From assembly GCA_963812795.1 (NCBI GenBank), contig CAWEWG010000016.1, positions 1-64,000 of the forward strand: 64,000 nucleotides of DNA, in the 5' to 3' direction. Each line of letters opens with the position of its first letter. Position 1 is the stretch's first letter. Made by a program: the position numbers and the translations under genes. The stretch is from Hyphomicrobium_A sp963812795. Its GTDB lineage: Bacteria > Pseudomonadota > Alphaproteobacteria > Rhizobiales > Hyphomicrobiaceae. The notes under the pieces were generated by a model. That model saw nothing but the letters and a program-made list of their open reading frames with translations, searched no databases and was not told the origin of the DNA. Shown here piece after piece: positions 25,139-34,562 of the stretch.

Positions 25139-26412
25139 ATGCTTAAAGTTCTTGCCGCCTCCCTCGTGGCCCTCGCCGGCGCCATCGCGGCGCAGACAGC
25201 GTGGGCGGAGGCGCCGACCGCCGCCGCGGTGGCTAACACCTACGCCGATATCGCCGAGGCCGGCTATGCCAACTCGCTCGCGGCGGCGCGAACGCTCAAG
25301 ACCGGGATCGACACGCTCATCAAGTCCCCGACGCAGGACAACCTCCTCGCCGCACGCAAGGCGTGGGTCGATGCGCGCGTGCCGTACATGCAGACGGAGG
25401 CCTTCCGCTTCGGCAACAAGATCGTCGACGACTGGGAGCCGCGCGTGAATGCCTGGCCGCTCGACGAAGGCCTCATCGACTACGTGTCGCAGGAGTACGT
25501 CGACCAGTCGCCGGCCAACGATCTCTACATCGCCAACGTCATCGCCAACCCGTCGATCAAGATCAACGGCGAGCCGGTCGATACCTCGAAGATCACCAAA
25601 GAGCTGTTGAGCGAGAAGCTGCAGGAGGCGGGTGGCGTCGAGTCGAACGTCGCCACCGGCTATCACGCCATCGAGTTCCTGCTTTGGGGCCAGGATCTCA
25701 ACGGCACCGGGCCCGGGGCCGGCAATCGCCCGGCGACCGACTACGACGTCAAGGACTGCACTCAGCGGCAACTGCGACCGCCGCGCGCAATATCTCGAGG
25801 TCGTCACCGACCTGTTGATCGACGACCTCGCGTGGATGGCAGCGCAATGGGGCCCGGACGGCGCCGCGCGCAAGAGCGTGATGATGGACGATGGCAACGT
25901 CGGCCTCTCGGCCATCTTCCGTGGCCTCGGCAGCCTCTCCTACGGCGAGATGGCCGGCGAGCGCATGAAACTTGGCCTCCTCATCCACGACCCAGAGGAG
26001 GAGCACGATTGCTTCTCCGACAACACGCACAATGCCCACTATTACGACGCCCTCGGCATCCGTAACGTCTACCTCGGCAGCTACAAGCGTCCCGACGGCT
26101 CGGTCGTGGCGGGCCCCAGTCCCTCCGACCTCGTGCGCGCCAAGTCCGCCGAGGCCGACACGCGCACGCGCACCGCGCTCGACGAGACCATGCAGCGCAT
26201 GGGCGAGATCGTGAAACGCGCCGAGGGTGGCGAGCATTACGACCAGATGATCGGCGAGGGGAACGAGCCAGGGCAACGCGCTCGTCGAGCAGACCATCCA
26301 GGCGCTGATCGCCCAGTCGAAGGAATTCGAGCGCGATATCGCCGCGCTGGAGTTGAAATCGATCCAGTTCGAGGGCTCCGACAGCCTCGACAATCCTGGC
26401 ACTGTCAGGTGA
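25139..26412 (+). CDS. Imelysin-family iron-regulated protein, IrpA-type (two frameshifts)
   Basis: Full-length form of about 423 residues after correction. It has a signal peptide ending TAWA, then GYHAIEFLLWGQDLNGTG with the GxHxxE motif, LLIDDLAWMAAQW, and HDCFSDNTHNAHYYD, the latter typical of cyanobacterial IrpA and relatives. The frame breaks twice. Near 25762, DVKDCT should continue as SGNCDRRAQYLEVV, which one extra C prevents. Near 26271, IGEGNE should continue as QGNALVEQTIQALIAQSKEF, again blocked by one extra base. The length 1274 equals 424 codons plus two bases, as expected for two insertions. Divergent from imelysin copy 1; the di-heme oxidoreductase follows. Confidence 0.85.
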
Positions 26413-26506
26413 TGAGCCGGCACGGGGCGAGCCGCCGGGTCCGTCCCCGTGCGGCATAGTCGAGCATCGGGCTCCGCAGTCGCCCGCCGTTGGCCTATAA
26501 GCGCGC

Positions 26507-28003
26507 ATGCCCACCAGCGAAACACCGAAGCCCCGGACCGGACGCCTGCCGCTGCTCCTGCTTCCGGGGCTGGTGTCGGTGTGCCTCGCCATGGCCGCGG
26601 TGCATGCGGGCGAGCCGGCCGCCATCCCCAACGAGCCCGGCGAGGAGAACCCCGGCGGCAGCGCCACGACGCGCAACAGTATCGACACGCGCGAAGCGTT
26701 TTCGCATTTCTCGCAGGGCATCGGCCTCGAGGGCGAAGCCAAGTTCAAGGTCGGCAACGCCATCTTCCGCAAGCTGTGGATCTCCGCGCCATCGTCGACG
26801 ACGAGCTCCGACGGTCTCGGCCCGCTGTACAATTCGCGCTCCTGCCAAAGCTGCCATCTGAAGGATGGACGCGGCCGGCCGCCGGCGGCGAATTTCCCTG
26901 CCGATACGGCAGAATCGATGTTCCTGCGACTTTCCGTTCCCCCGCAGAACGACGAGCAAAAGCGCCTGCTCGCCGAGCATCGCGTCAACTCGATCAACGA
27001 GCCGACCTACGGCGAGCAGTTGCAGAATATCGCCGTGCAGGGCCTCGACAACGAAGGCCACATGCGCATCGACTACACGGAGCGGCCGGTGACGCTCGCC
27101 GACGGCACCGTCGTCAACCTGCGGCATCCGACCTACAGCATCGACGGCCTGAAGTATGGCCCACTGCATCCCGGGACGATGCTGTCGCCGCGCATCGCGC
27201 CGCCGATGATCGGCGTCGGCCTGCTGGAAGCCATTCCCGAGAAGCAGATCCGCGCGCATGCCGATCCGGACGACAAGGACAAGGACGGCATCTCCGGCCG
27301 CACAAACGAGGTTCCCTCCATCGAGGCGAGCAAGACCGTGCTTGGTCGCTTCGGCTGGAAGGCCGGCAAACCGACGGTTCGCGAGCAGGCGGCGAGTGCC
27401 TTCGCCGGCGATATGGGGTTGTCGACGCCTGTGATCCCTAACGCTGCGGGAGACTGCACGAAGGCGCAGACGGCCTGCTTGAATGCGCCCAACGGCAACA
27501 GCGAGCGCGACGGCGGCCTCGAGGTCGGCGGCACGTTGTTCGATCACGTCGTCTTCTATTCGCAGAACCTCGCGGTGCCGCCACGTCGCAATTTCAACGA
27601 CGCGCAGGTGAACCGCGGCAAGGCAATTTTCTATGCGCTCGGCTGCCAGAGCTGCCACACGCCGTCGTTCACCACCGGCAAGGTCGACGGGCAGCCGCAC
27701 CTGTCGAACCAGAAGATCTGGCCGTACACGGACCTGCTGCTGCACGACATGGGCGAAGGCCTCGCCGACAACCGGCCGGAGGGAGTGGCCGACGGACGCG
27801 AATGGCGCACGCCGCCGCTGTGGGGCATCGGCCTGACGCAGCTCGTTGGCGGGCATACTCTGTTCCTGCATGATGGGCGTGCGCGCAATCTCGAAGAAGC
27901 GATCCTGTGGCATGGGGGAGAAGCGCAAGCCGCGCGCGACGGCTATGCGGCATTGTCGAAAGCGGATCGCGAGGCACTGATCAAGTTCGTGGAGTCGCTG
28001 TGA
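26507..28003 (+). CDS. Di-heme cytochrome c-type oxidoreductase (DUF1111 family)
   Basis: A 498-residue exported protein with two c-type heme sites, CQSCH at about residue 114 and again at about 378, so it should be matured in the periplasm. The N terminus is a hydrophobic signal (LPLLLLPGLVSVCLAMAAV). Family segments include FSQGIGLEGEAKFKVGNAIF, GLGPLYNSRSCQSCH, ISGRTNEV and the C-terminal TPPLWGIGLTQLVGGHTLFL with HDGRARNLEEAI. It is often annotated as a thiol oxidoreductase, though the substrate is unproven. It stands between two imelysin genes, and its stop overlaps the next start by 4 bases, so the two are translationally coupled. Electron transfer linked to iron handling is a reasonable inference. 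Confidence 0.9.
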   Translation: MPTSETPKPRTGRLPLLLLPGLVSVCLAMAAVHAGEPAAIPNEPGEENPGGSATTRNSIDTREAFSHFSQGIGLEGEAKFKVGNAIFRKLWISAPSSTTSSDGLGPLYNSRSCQSCHLKDGRGRPPAANFPADTAESMFLRLSVPPQNDEQKRLLAEHRVNSINEPTYGEQLQNIAVQGLDNEGHMRIDYTERPVTLADGTVVNLRHPTYSIDGLKYGPLHPGTMLSPRIAPPMIGVGLLEAIPEKQIRAHADPDDKDKDGISGRTNEVPSIEASKTVLGRFGWKAGKPTVREQAASAFAGDMGLSTPVIPNAAGDCTKAQTACLNAPNGNSERDGGLEVGGTLFDHVVFYSQNLAVPPRRNFNDAQVNRGKAIFYALGCQSCHTPSFTTGKVDGQPHLSNQKIWPYTDLLLHDMGEGLADNRPEGVADGREWRTPPLWGIGLTQLVGGHTLFLHDGRARNLEEAILWHGGEAQAARDGYAALSKADREALIKFVESL

Positions 28004-29103
28004 GGGATTTGAGACGCGGCGCACGGGGGTGCGCACTCTTGGTCGTGATGCTCGCCGCCTCATTGGCGGCGCGGCCGGCTGCAGCCTTTGACGATGCGGC
28101 CCTGGCGCGGCAGGCATACGAGGGCATCATCCTGCCGGGTTACGCGCGCTTCGACGACGCAGCGCGCGCCTTCGTCGCCAAGACCGAAGCGCTATGCAAG
28201 TCCCCCTCGCAAGCGGCCTTGGACGACACCCGCGCGGCGGCACGTGCGGCACTGCTTGCCTGGGGCCGCATCGAGCCGCTGCGCTTTGGGCCGATGATGC
28301 AGAAGCAGCGCTTCGATCGGCTGCTTTTCTATCCCGACCAGCACGGCATCGTCGCCAAGCAGACGACCAAGCTCCTCGCCAAACGCGACGACGCCGACAT
28401 CGAGGCGGAGAAGCTGGCCGGCGCCAGCGTTGCCGTGCAGGGTTTCGGCGCCGTCGACGCCGTGCTCTATGGTCATGGCTCCGATACGCTGGCGAGCAGC
28501 ATGCCGGAAGCGTCGTTCCGCTGCCGCTATGTCCACGCTCTCGCCGTCGACATCGCGCAGATCGCCGCCGAGACGCACGCCGAATGGGCGCGGCGACTAC
28601 AAGCAAGAATGGTTGCAGCCGAGCGCCGGCAACAAGACCTACTTGTCGCCGAAAGAAACGACGCAGGCGCTGTACCGCGCCTATGCCACCGAGATCGAGG
28701 TTCTCAGGGCGCAGAACTCGCACCTGCGTTGAAGGACGCGGTCAACGGCGCAGCGCCGCTGTTACCGCACAGCGGTCTCGCGCTGCCGTTCATCCTCGCT
28801 GCCGTCGATGGCGCGCGCGATATCCTCGGCCCGGGCGGTTTCGGAGCCGCCGATCTTGCGGGCACCGACAAGGAGCGCTCGGCTATCGCCATCCTCGGCA
28901 GCGTCGCCACCGACCTCGGCTTCGCGCTGCGCTCCGGGGAGGCAGCGCTGGCGATGGCACCCAATCCCTTTACCGACGACAAAGCGCGCGCCCGCCTGGC
29001 GCCGGTGCTGCTGTCCTTGAAAAACGCCGAGGAGACCGGACGCGCGGCGCTCGGCGATCTCACCGGCCAGTCGCTCGGCTTCAACTCTCTCGACGGCGAC
29101 TGA
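28000..29103 (+). CDS. Imelysin-family exported protein, copy 3 (internal frame swap)
   Basis: A 367-residue imelysin starting with GTG that overlaps the upstream stop (GTGA). It has a signal peptide (CALLVVMLAASLAARPAAAF), ILPGYARFDDAARAF, LAWGRIEPLRFGPM, VQGFGAVDAVLYG and the ending LGFNSLDGD, closely paralleling copy 1. The frame is open throughout, but from about 28590 to 28716 it encodes an Arg/Gln-rich stretch unlike imelysins. The neighbouring frame there reads GDYKQEWLQPSAGNKTYLSP and TQALYRAYATEIEVLRAQ, which aligns with copy 1. One extra base near 28590 and one missing near 28715 explain this. The true protein therefore differs in about 42 residues. Confidence 0.85.
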   Translation: MRDLRRGARGCALLVVMLAASLAARPAAAFDDAALARQAYEGIILPGYARFDDAARAFVAKTEALCKSPSQAALDDTRAAARAALLAWGRIEPLRFGPMMQKQRFDRLLFYPDQHGIVAKQTTKLLAKRDDADIEAEKLAGASVAVQGFGAVDAVLYGHGSDTLASSMPEASFRCRYVHALAVDIAQIAAETHAEWARRLQARMVAAERRQQDLLVAERNDAGAVPRLCHRDRGSQGAELAPALKDAVNGAAPLLPHSGLALPFILAAVDGARDILGPGGFGAADLAGTDKERSAIAILGSVATDLGFALRSGEAALAMAPNPFTDDKARARLAPVLLSLKNAEETGRAALGDLTGQSLGFNSLDGD

Positions 29104-29275
29104 CCGCCGGCAGCCAGGGAGACGCCCGAAACATTGACGGTCACTGCCTCGTCCCTGGGCATAAAGCTTCCGTGTTGCGAATATGCCACGCAACTCCAGG
29201 TTACGATGCGACCGCTGGGAGAACCGCAGAGCAAATCGCCGGCCCCGGCCAGGGCAAGACCTAGGGGAGAGTCAA

Positions 29276-29797
29276 ATGGATATCGTCACGGCACTGGCAC
29301 TTAGCATCGGCCTTCTCGGAGGCGTCGCAACCTACCTCTACCTTTCCGATCCACTCGTGCTCGGGCTGCAAATTTGGGCAGCCTTCATTGCTTGGGCAAG
29401 CTTCTACCACTGTGGCGGCAAGGTGCAGGGCTTCATCGCCAGCGTGTTCGCCAACCTGTGGGGTGTCGTCATGGCGACGCTCACCCTGCTGGCCGTCTCG
29501 CGTCTCGGCTTCGCCGAGCAGCTCGGCTTGCCGGTGTGGGCAGGCATCTGCGTCGCCATCGGCGTTGCAGTAATGATCCTCGGCGCCAAGATCCCGATCT
29601 TCTCGGCGATCCCGGCGACTGTCTACGGCTACGCCGCCACCGTGGCGCTGACGCTGCTGACGGCCGACGGGCTCAACAATCTGTCAGTGCCGTCGCTCGT
29701 CAATCCGGCAGTGATCATCGCGCTGTCGATGATCGGCGGCAACATCTTCGGCCTCATCTCCGAAGCGCTGGCCGGCCTGTTGGCGCGCAAGGCGTAA
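29276..29797 (+). CDS. DUF1097 membrane protein
   Basis: A 173-residue protein with five or six membrane helices: TALALSIGLLGGVATYLYL, LGLQIWAAFIAWASFY, VVMATLTLLAVSRL, VWAGICVAIGVAVMI and a C-terminal helical pair. The GLQIWAAFIAWASFYHCGG segment is typical of DUF1097. No function is established. The ATG at 29276 follows AGGGGAG at good spacing. It ends before a 14-bp palindrome that separates it from the convergent pgi gene. Confidence 0.82.
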   Translation: MDIVTALALSIGLLGGVATYLYLSDPLVLGLQIWAAFIAWASFYHCGGKVQGFIASVFANLWGVVMATLTLLAVSRLGFAEQLGLPVWAGICVAIGVAVMILGAKIPIFSAIPATVYGYAATVALTLLTADGLNNLSVPSLVNPAVIIALSMIGGNIFGLISEALAGLLARKA

Positions 29798-29803
29798 TAG
29801 CGA

Positions 29804-29842
29804 ACGCAACGCTGCCGGGCACACCGCTCGGCAGCGTTGCGT
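29804..29842. terminator. Perfect palindrome between convergent genes, probable terminator
   Basis: Arms ACGCAACGCTGCCG (29804-29817) and CGGCAGCGTTGCGT (29829-29842) are perfectly complementary over 14 bp with an 11-base loop. It fills most of the 51-base gap between DUF1097 and pgi. There is no T-run, so it may be a bidirectional attenuator or an RNA-stabilising hairpin. Confidence 0.6.
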
Positions 29843-29848
29843 CGCTCG

Positions 29849-31489
29849 TTAACGCGGTCGGCTGCGATAGCGGCGGATCAGGGCGTTCGTCGATGCATCG
29901 TGCGCCAGCGTCGGCGCGCCTGTGTCGCGGATCTCATTGACGATTTTCTTGGCGAGCACCTTGCCGAGCTCGACGCCCCATTGGTCGAACGGGCCGATGC
30001 CCCAGACAACGCCCTGCACGAGGACACTGTGCTCATAGAGCGCCACGAGCGCGCCGAGCGAACGCGGATCGAGGCGCTCGGCGAGGATCATGTTGCTCGG
30101 CCGGTTGCCCTCCATGACGCGGAAGGGCACGTCGCCCGCCGCAATCCCCTCGGCGCCGACCTCCTCCGCCGTCTTGCCGAAGGCCAATCCCTCGGCTTGC
30201 GCGAACAGGTTCGCCATCAGCAAGTCGTGCGTTTCCGCCAACGGGCTCATGGGCTCGAGCACGCCGATAAAATCGGCCGGCACCAGCCGCGTGCCCTGGT
30301 GCAGCAATTGATAGAACGAGTGCTGCCCGTCGGTACCGGGCTCGCCCCAGATGATCGGGCCGGTGTGATAGTCGACGCGGCGGCGCGTGAGATCGACGCT
30401 CTTGCCGACGCTCTCCATCTGTAGCTGCTGCAGGTAGGCGGGAAAGCGTGCCAGGTTCTGCGCATACGGCAGCACCGCCTGCGTCTCAGCGCCGAAGAAA
30501 TCCGCGTACCAGACGGTGAGCAACCCCAGCAGCACCGGCAGGTTCTTGTCGGGCGGCGCGGTCCGAAAATGCACGTCCATGGCGTAAAAGCCATCGAGCA
30601 TGGCGCGGAAGTTCTCGGGCCCGACGGCGAGCATGGTGGAAAGGCCGATGGCCGCATCCATCGAGTAGCGGCCACCCACCCAGTCCCAGAACTCGAACAT
30701 GTTGGCGGTGTCGATACCGAAAGCGCGCACCCCGGCGGCGTTGGTCGACACGGCTACGAAGTGCTTGGCGACGGCGCTTTCCTCGCCCAGTGCCTGCAAC
30801 AGCCAGGCGCGAGCCACGTCGGCGTTGCTCATCGTCTCCTGCGTCGTGAACGTCTTGGAGGAGACGATGAACAACGTCTCGGCCGGGTCGAGATCCTGGG
30901 TCGCTTCGGTAAACGCGGCGCCGTCGACGTTGGAGACGAAGCGGAAGCGCAGATTGCGGTCGCTGTAGGGGCGCAGCGCCAGGTACGCCATCTCCGGACC
31001 GAGATAAGAGCCGCCGATGCCGATATTGACGACGTTGCGGATGCGCTTGCCGGTGTGCCCCTTCCAGGCGCCGGACCGAACGCGCGTCGCAAAGTCGCCC
31101 ATGCGCGCCAGCACCGCGTGCACGTCGGGCACCACGTTACGCCCGTCGACCTCGATCACCGCGTCGGGTGGCGTGCGCAGCGCCGTATGCAGCACGGCGC
31201 GATTCTCGGTGACGTTGATCTTGTCGCCTCGGAACATGGCGTCGCGCTCGGCCGCCAGGCCACGCTCCTTCCCAAGCTGTGTCAGCAGCACAATGGTCTC
31301 TGGCGTGATGCGGTTCTTCGAATAGTCGAGCACGAGCCCGCCGCCCTCGACCGTGAAACGCGCGGCGCGGCCGGCATCCTCGGCGAACAGCGTGCGCAGC
31401 GACACATCCTTGATCTGTGCGTGGTGCGCGGCAAGCGCCCGCCACGTGGCGCTGGCAGTCAGCGGCGCCTCGGCCGTTTCGCGGCTCAT
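29849..31489 (-). CDS. pgi: Glucose-6-phosphate isomerase
   Basis: Pgi interconverts glucose-6-phosphate and fructose-6-phosphate in the cytoplasm. At 546 residues it is the standard long form. Signature segments are VNIGIGGSYLGPEMAYLAL, VSSKTFTTQETMSNA, VSTNAAGVRAFGI, FEFWDWVGGRYSMDAAIGLS (substrate loop) and, near the end, GIGPFDQWGVELGKVLA. The catalytic glutamate and histidine regions (QLQMESVGKSV; GTDGQHSFYQLLHQGT) are intact. ATG 31489 is used because homology starts there. It lies 11 bases after transaldolase on the same strand, forming a tal-pgi unit that links the pentose phosphate pathway to hexose phosphates. Confidence 0.97.
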   Translation of the reverse strand: MSRETAEAPLTASATWRALAAHHAQIKDVSLRTLFAEDAGRAARFTVEGGGLVLDYSKNRITPETIVLLTQLGKERGLAAERDAMFRGDKINVTENRAVLHTALRTPPDAVIEVDGRNVVPDVHAVLARMGDFATRVRSGAWKGHTGKRIRNVVNIGIGGSYLGPEMAYLALRPYSDRNLRFRFVSNVDGAAFTEATQDLDPAETLFIVSSKTFTTQETMSNADVARAWLLQALGEESAVAKHFVAVSTNAAGVRAFGIDTANMFEFWDWVGGRYSMDAAIGLSTMLAVGPENFRAMLDGFYAMDVHFRTAPPDKNLPVLLGLLTVWYADFFGAETQAVLPYAQNLARFPAYLQQLQMESVGKSVDLTRRRVDYHTGPIIWGEPGTDGQHSFYQLLHQGTRLVPADFIGVLEPMSPLAETHDLLMANLFAQAEGLAFGKTAEEVGAEGIAAGDVPFRVMEGNRPSNMILAERLDPRSLGALVALYEHSVLVQGVVWGIGPFDQWGVELGKVLAKKIVNEIRDTGAPTLAHDASTNALIRRYRSRPR

Positions 31490-31500
31490 TCTTAGGATCC

Positions 31501-32577
31501 TTAAGCCAGCGCCTTGCTCTTGCTGCCGATCGACTTGAGCAGGTCCTGCCATGAGGCGACGAACGACTTGGCGCCGTCGGCTTGCAGTTGCTGCGCCAGC
31601 CCATTGACGTCGACGCCGGCCCTTTCGTGCGCCACCAGCACCTCATCGCAATCGCCACCGGACGCCGACAGCACACCTTCGAAGGTGCCGTGGTCGGCAT
31701 AGGCGCGCAACGTCTCCTCCGGCATGGTGTTGACGGTGTTCGGCGCCGCCAGCGCTTCGATGTACAGGGTATCGGTGGCGCGCTTGTCCTTGCTCGACGT
31801 GCTGGCGAACAGGAGCCGCTGCGGGCGCGCGCCGGCGTTCTCCAGCCGCTGCCAGCGATCGGAGGCAATGAGATCGCGATAGGCGCGATAGGCATGCTGG
31901 CCGACGGCGACGCCGAGCCGGTTCTTCAATTCGTCCGGCACCTTCTCGACGATGGCGCGATCCCAGCGGCTGATGAACACCGAGGCGACGGAACGCACGT
32001 CGGGATCGAGACCTGCTTGCACGCGCTTTTCCAGGCCGCGCATGTAGGCTTCCGCCGCGGCGAGATAGTCGGCCGTCGAGAACAGCAGCGTGACGTTGAC
32101 GGGCACGCCGGCGAAGGTCGCCGCCTCGATGGCGGGCAGGCCTTCGCGCGTGCCGGGGATCTTGATGAAGAGGTTCGGCTTGCCGGCCTTGGCGGAAAGG
32201 CGCTTTGCCTCGGCGATCGTCGCCTGCGTGTCGTAGGCGAGCAGCGGCGAGACCTCGAGCGACACAAAGCCGTCGACGCCGGCAGTCCTCTTGTACACGG
32301 GAAGGAACAGGTCGGCGGCGCGCGACAAATCCTGCAGCGCCAGCTCGAAGAACAGCGCCTCGTCCGACATTCCTGCGCGTACCAGCTTCTCGACGGCGGC
32401 GTCGTAGTCGGTGCCCTTGCCGATCGCCTTCTCGAAGATCGTTGGATTGGAGGTGAGGCCCGTGACCGCAAGCTCGGCGATCATCTTGGCGAGGCGCCCG
32501 CTATCCAGCATGTCGCGCGTGATGTCGTCGATCCACAGGCTCTGGCCGGCGTCATGTAGCTGCTGTGTCGCCTGCAC
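31501..32577 (-). CDS. tal: Transaldolase
   Basis: Tal transfers a dihydroxyacetone unit between sugar phosphates in the pentose phosphate pathway. At 358 residues it belongs to the longer subfamily found near or fused to pgi in several bacteria. Visible motifs are SLWIDDITRDMLDSGRL, VTGLTSNPTIFEKAI, VSLEVSP and the Schiff-base lysine in NLFIKIPGT, then PVNVTLLFS and FASTSSKDK. The start is GTG at 32577. pgi follows directly and is probably cotranscribed. Confidence 0.95.
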   Translation of the reverse strand: MQATQQLHDAGQSLWIDDITRDMLDSGRLAKMIAELAVTGLTSNPTIFEKAIGKGTDYDAAVEKLVRAGMSDEALFFELALQDLSRAADLFLPVYKRTAGVDGFVSLEVSPLLAYDTQATIAEAKRLSAKAGKPNLFIKIPGTREGLPAIEAATFAGVPVNVTLLFSTADYLAAAEAYMRGLEKRVQAGLDPDVRSVASVFISRWDRAIVEKVPDELKNRLGVAVGQHAYRAYRDLIASDRWQRLENAGARPQRLLFASTSSKDKRATDTLYIEALAAPNTVNTMPEETLRAYADHGTFEGVLSASGGDCDEVLVAHERAGVDVNGLAQQLQADGAKSFVASWQDLLKSIGSKSKALA

Positions 32578-32696
32578 GGCGTTCTCTCCACTCGGCTTTG
32601 AAATAGGCGCCCCTGGCGGCGCGGGCGACCCTAACGTCCGGCCCCCGGCAATTTTCTAGCGGATGCGGGCGACAAATCGAAGCGCCGATATTGGAC

Positions 32697-33257
32697 TTAA
32701 AGCATTTCCGGCTTGAACAGGCGGCGGTAGCGCCGGGTATTGGTCCCGGAGATCATAAATTCGCCGTCCCCCCGGTAGTGGAGGGTGCGCGGATAGCGCG
32801 GGGAACGGGCGACGTGCGCCTTCACGACCTCCCAAACGAAGAGGCTGTATTTGTCGATGAGGCTGGCGTCGTGCAGCCGGCACTCGAAGTTGGCGTAGCA
32901 CTCCGAGATCAGCGGCGCCGCGACTTTTGTCCCCTTCAGTGGGGTTAGCGCGAACTTGTCGAATTTATCCGTATCGCGACCCGAGCAGTTGCCAATGCCG
33001 ACCACTTTGGCCGCCATGTCGGCGGTCGGAACGTTGATGACGCACTCGCGGCTCTTGCGGACGAGCTCACGGCTATAATTCTCGCTCCAGATGTAGCAAC
33101 CGACGAGCGAGGGCTCGAACTCCATGATCATGTGCCAGCCCATGGTCATGATGTTGGTCTCGCCCTTGTGGGCGGAGCTGACCAGCACGATGGGACCCGG
33201 CTCGAGGAACCGGCGCACGTTAGCGACCGGAAAGTCCTGCTTGTCGTAAGGATGCAT
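32697..33257 (-). CDS. Flavin reductase-like FMN-binding protein
   Basis: A 186-residue flavoredoxin/flavin-reductase-like protein. The FMN-binding split-barrel is recognised from ILVSSAHKGETNIMTMG-type sequence (here IVLVSSAHKGETNIMTMGWH), CYIWSENYSRELVRKSRECV, INVPTADM and GRDTDKFDKFALTPL. It may reduce flavin for a partner or act on small molecules; the substrate is unknown. It starts 11 bases after the patatin stop and is likely cotranscribed with it, though no functional link is obvious. Confidence 0.85.
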   Translation of the reverse strand: MHPYDKQDFPVANVRRFLEPGPIVLVSSAHKGETNIMTMGWHMIMEFEPSLVGCYIWSENYSRELVRKSRECVINVPTADMAAKVVGIGNCSGRDTDKFDKFALTPLKGTKVAAPLISECYANFECRLHDASLIDKYSLFVWEVVKAHVARSPRYPRTLHYRGDGEFMISGTNTRRYRRLFKPEML

Positions 33258-33268
33258 GCCTTCCTCGC

Positions 33269-34339
33269 TCAGCCGAGCAAATGCGCGACACGGTCGGCGA
33301 CAACACCGGCTAGACCAGAAGCGTGAACCTTGTCGACCTCTTGCACAGCGCGGTCGTAGCCGAGCTTCATGGCCGGCGCTATCTCTTCCGGTGAGACGAG
33401 ATTGACTTTACCGGGGTTGGCCGCGATCAGCAGCGCCTTGGTGCCCGCCGCTTCCAGATCCTTGATCTCCTGCAAGATGGAATTGGGCATGCTGGAAAAG
33501 CGCGGGCCGCTGCCAGGCAAACCATCCGTCAGCGACACGACGATGGCGCGCTTGGCACCCGCCACGAGGTCGGAATGCGTGCTCGACGGTCCCATGCCGC
33601 CATCCATGCAGATGCGGTCGCCGACCCACGTCGGGCCGAAGATGCCGGGCAGCGACATGCTGGCGCTGACCGCGTGCGAGATGTGCACGTTCGAGTTGGA
33701 CGACACGACGAGACGCTCGCCGCTGTAGCAGTCCGTCGTCGTGGCGTGGAAGATTGCGCTTGGCCAGTGCACGTTGCCGGTCAGCGCAATGGCCATATCC
33801 TGCAGCTTGCCGACGGACGGATTGCGTGCCGCCATGGCGCCGCGTCCGATGGCCTGGATGGTCGCGACGCTCGCGTCGGTGGCCGTGTTGCATAGCTCGT
33901 GCGCGCGCACCTGGCTGGGGTTGGGCTTGGGTGTGGGCACCAACGCCGCCAGCAGCTTCGGGAAAGTGCCGAAGAATTCGAAATCGCGGGTCAACTTCAC
34001 CAAGTGCCCCCCGGCTATGGTGCTGCCCACCACCGAGCCGGCGGACGTGCCGATGATCAACTCCGGCATCGCGTAGGTGACGCCGTTCTCGTGCAAACCC
34101 TGCATGAAGCCGAGCATCCAAGCGGCGAAGTATTCGCCGCCGCCCCCAAGCACCAGTGCGCGGTCCTTGCCTTGGCCGAGCGAGGGCTTGGCCGGGATGG
34201 GAATGGCTAGCCCGTCATCGAAAGGCACGCTGGCGCGCGGACCGTCCGGCGCAGCGCCCGTTTGTGCCCGCGCCGGTACGCCAGCGGTCGCGAGCACCAC
34301 GCCCGCTGCCAGCATGAGATCGCGCCGGCCGATTGGCAT
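33269..34339 (-). CDS. Exported patatin-like phospholipase
   Basis: A 356-residue acyl hydrolase. The patatin features are a glycine-rich oxyanion loop (LVLGGGGEYFAAWMLGF), the nucleophile elbow GTSAGS and the dyad aspartate in DGGMGPSSTHSDL. The N terminus MPIGRRDLMLAAGVVLATAG has two arginines before a hydrophobic stretch and an AQT cleavage region, suggesting Tat export and a periplasmic location. The much longer open frame upstream to 34744 is not used, since it is compositionally unlike a protein. Substrate may be membrane lipid or stored polyester. Confidence 0.87.
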   Translation of the reverse strand: MPIGRRDLMLAAGVVLATAGVPARAQTGAAPDGPRASVPFDDGLAIPIPAKPSLGQGKDRALVLGGGGEYFAAWMLGFMQGLHENGVTYAMPELIIGTSAGSVVGSTIAGGHLVKLTRDFEFFGTFPKLLAALVPTPKPNPSQVRAHELCNTATDASVATIQAIGRGAMAARNPSVGKLQDMAIALTGNVHWPSAIFHATTTDCYSGERLVVSSNSNVHISHAVSASMSLPGIFGPTWVGDRICMDGGMGPSSTHSDLVAGAKRAIVVSLTDGLPGSGPRFSSMPNSILQEIKDLEAAGTKALLIAANPGKVNLVSPEEIAPAMKLGYDRAVQEVDKVHASGLAGVVADRVAHLLG

Positions 34340-34562
34340 CGCGCGTTCTGTTCTCGTGTCGTTGCATGGCGCACCGGTGACTGACCAACTTTGCGCCGAC
34401 GATGCCCGTAGCAAGCTAACAAAGCCCAAAGGGTTGCTGCCGCACCAAGACAAGGGGTGTATCCCGCGGCGGATGGCGGCAGGCGGAGGGGTTGCCTCGC
34501 ACGGCACCAAGGTCAAGATATCGTCTCCGTCGTCTCCCCAAACCCAGCACAGGATCAGAGCC

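Noticed and set aside
27907..28000. Longer imelysin start inside the di-heme gene
   Set aside because: The frame overlaps the conserved end of the di-heme protein; the GTG at 28000 overlapping its stop explains translation better.
31137..31895. Open frame overlapping the tal-pgi junction
   Set aside because: It is an alternative frame through both genes, with Arg/Pro/Ser-rich composition and a frame inconsistent with either enzyme.
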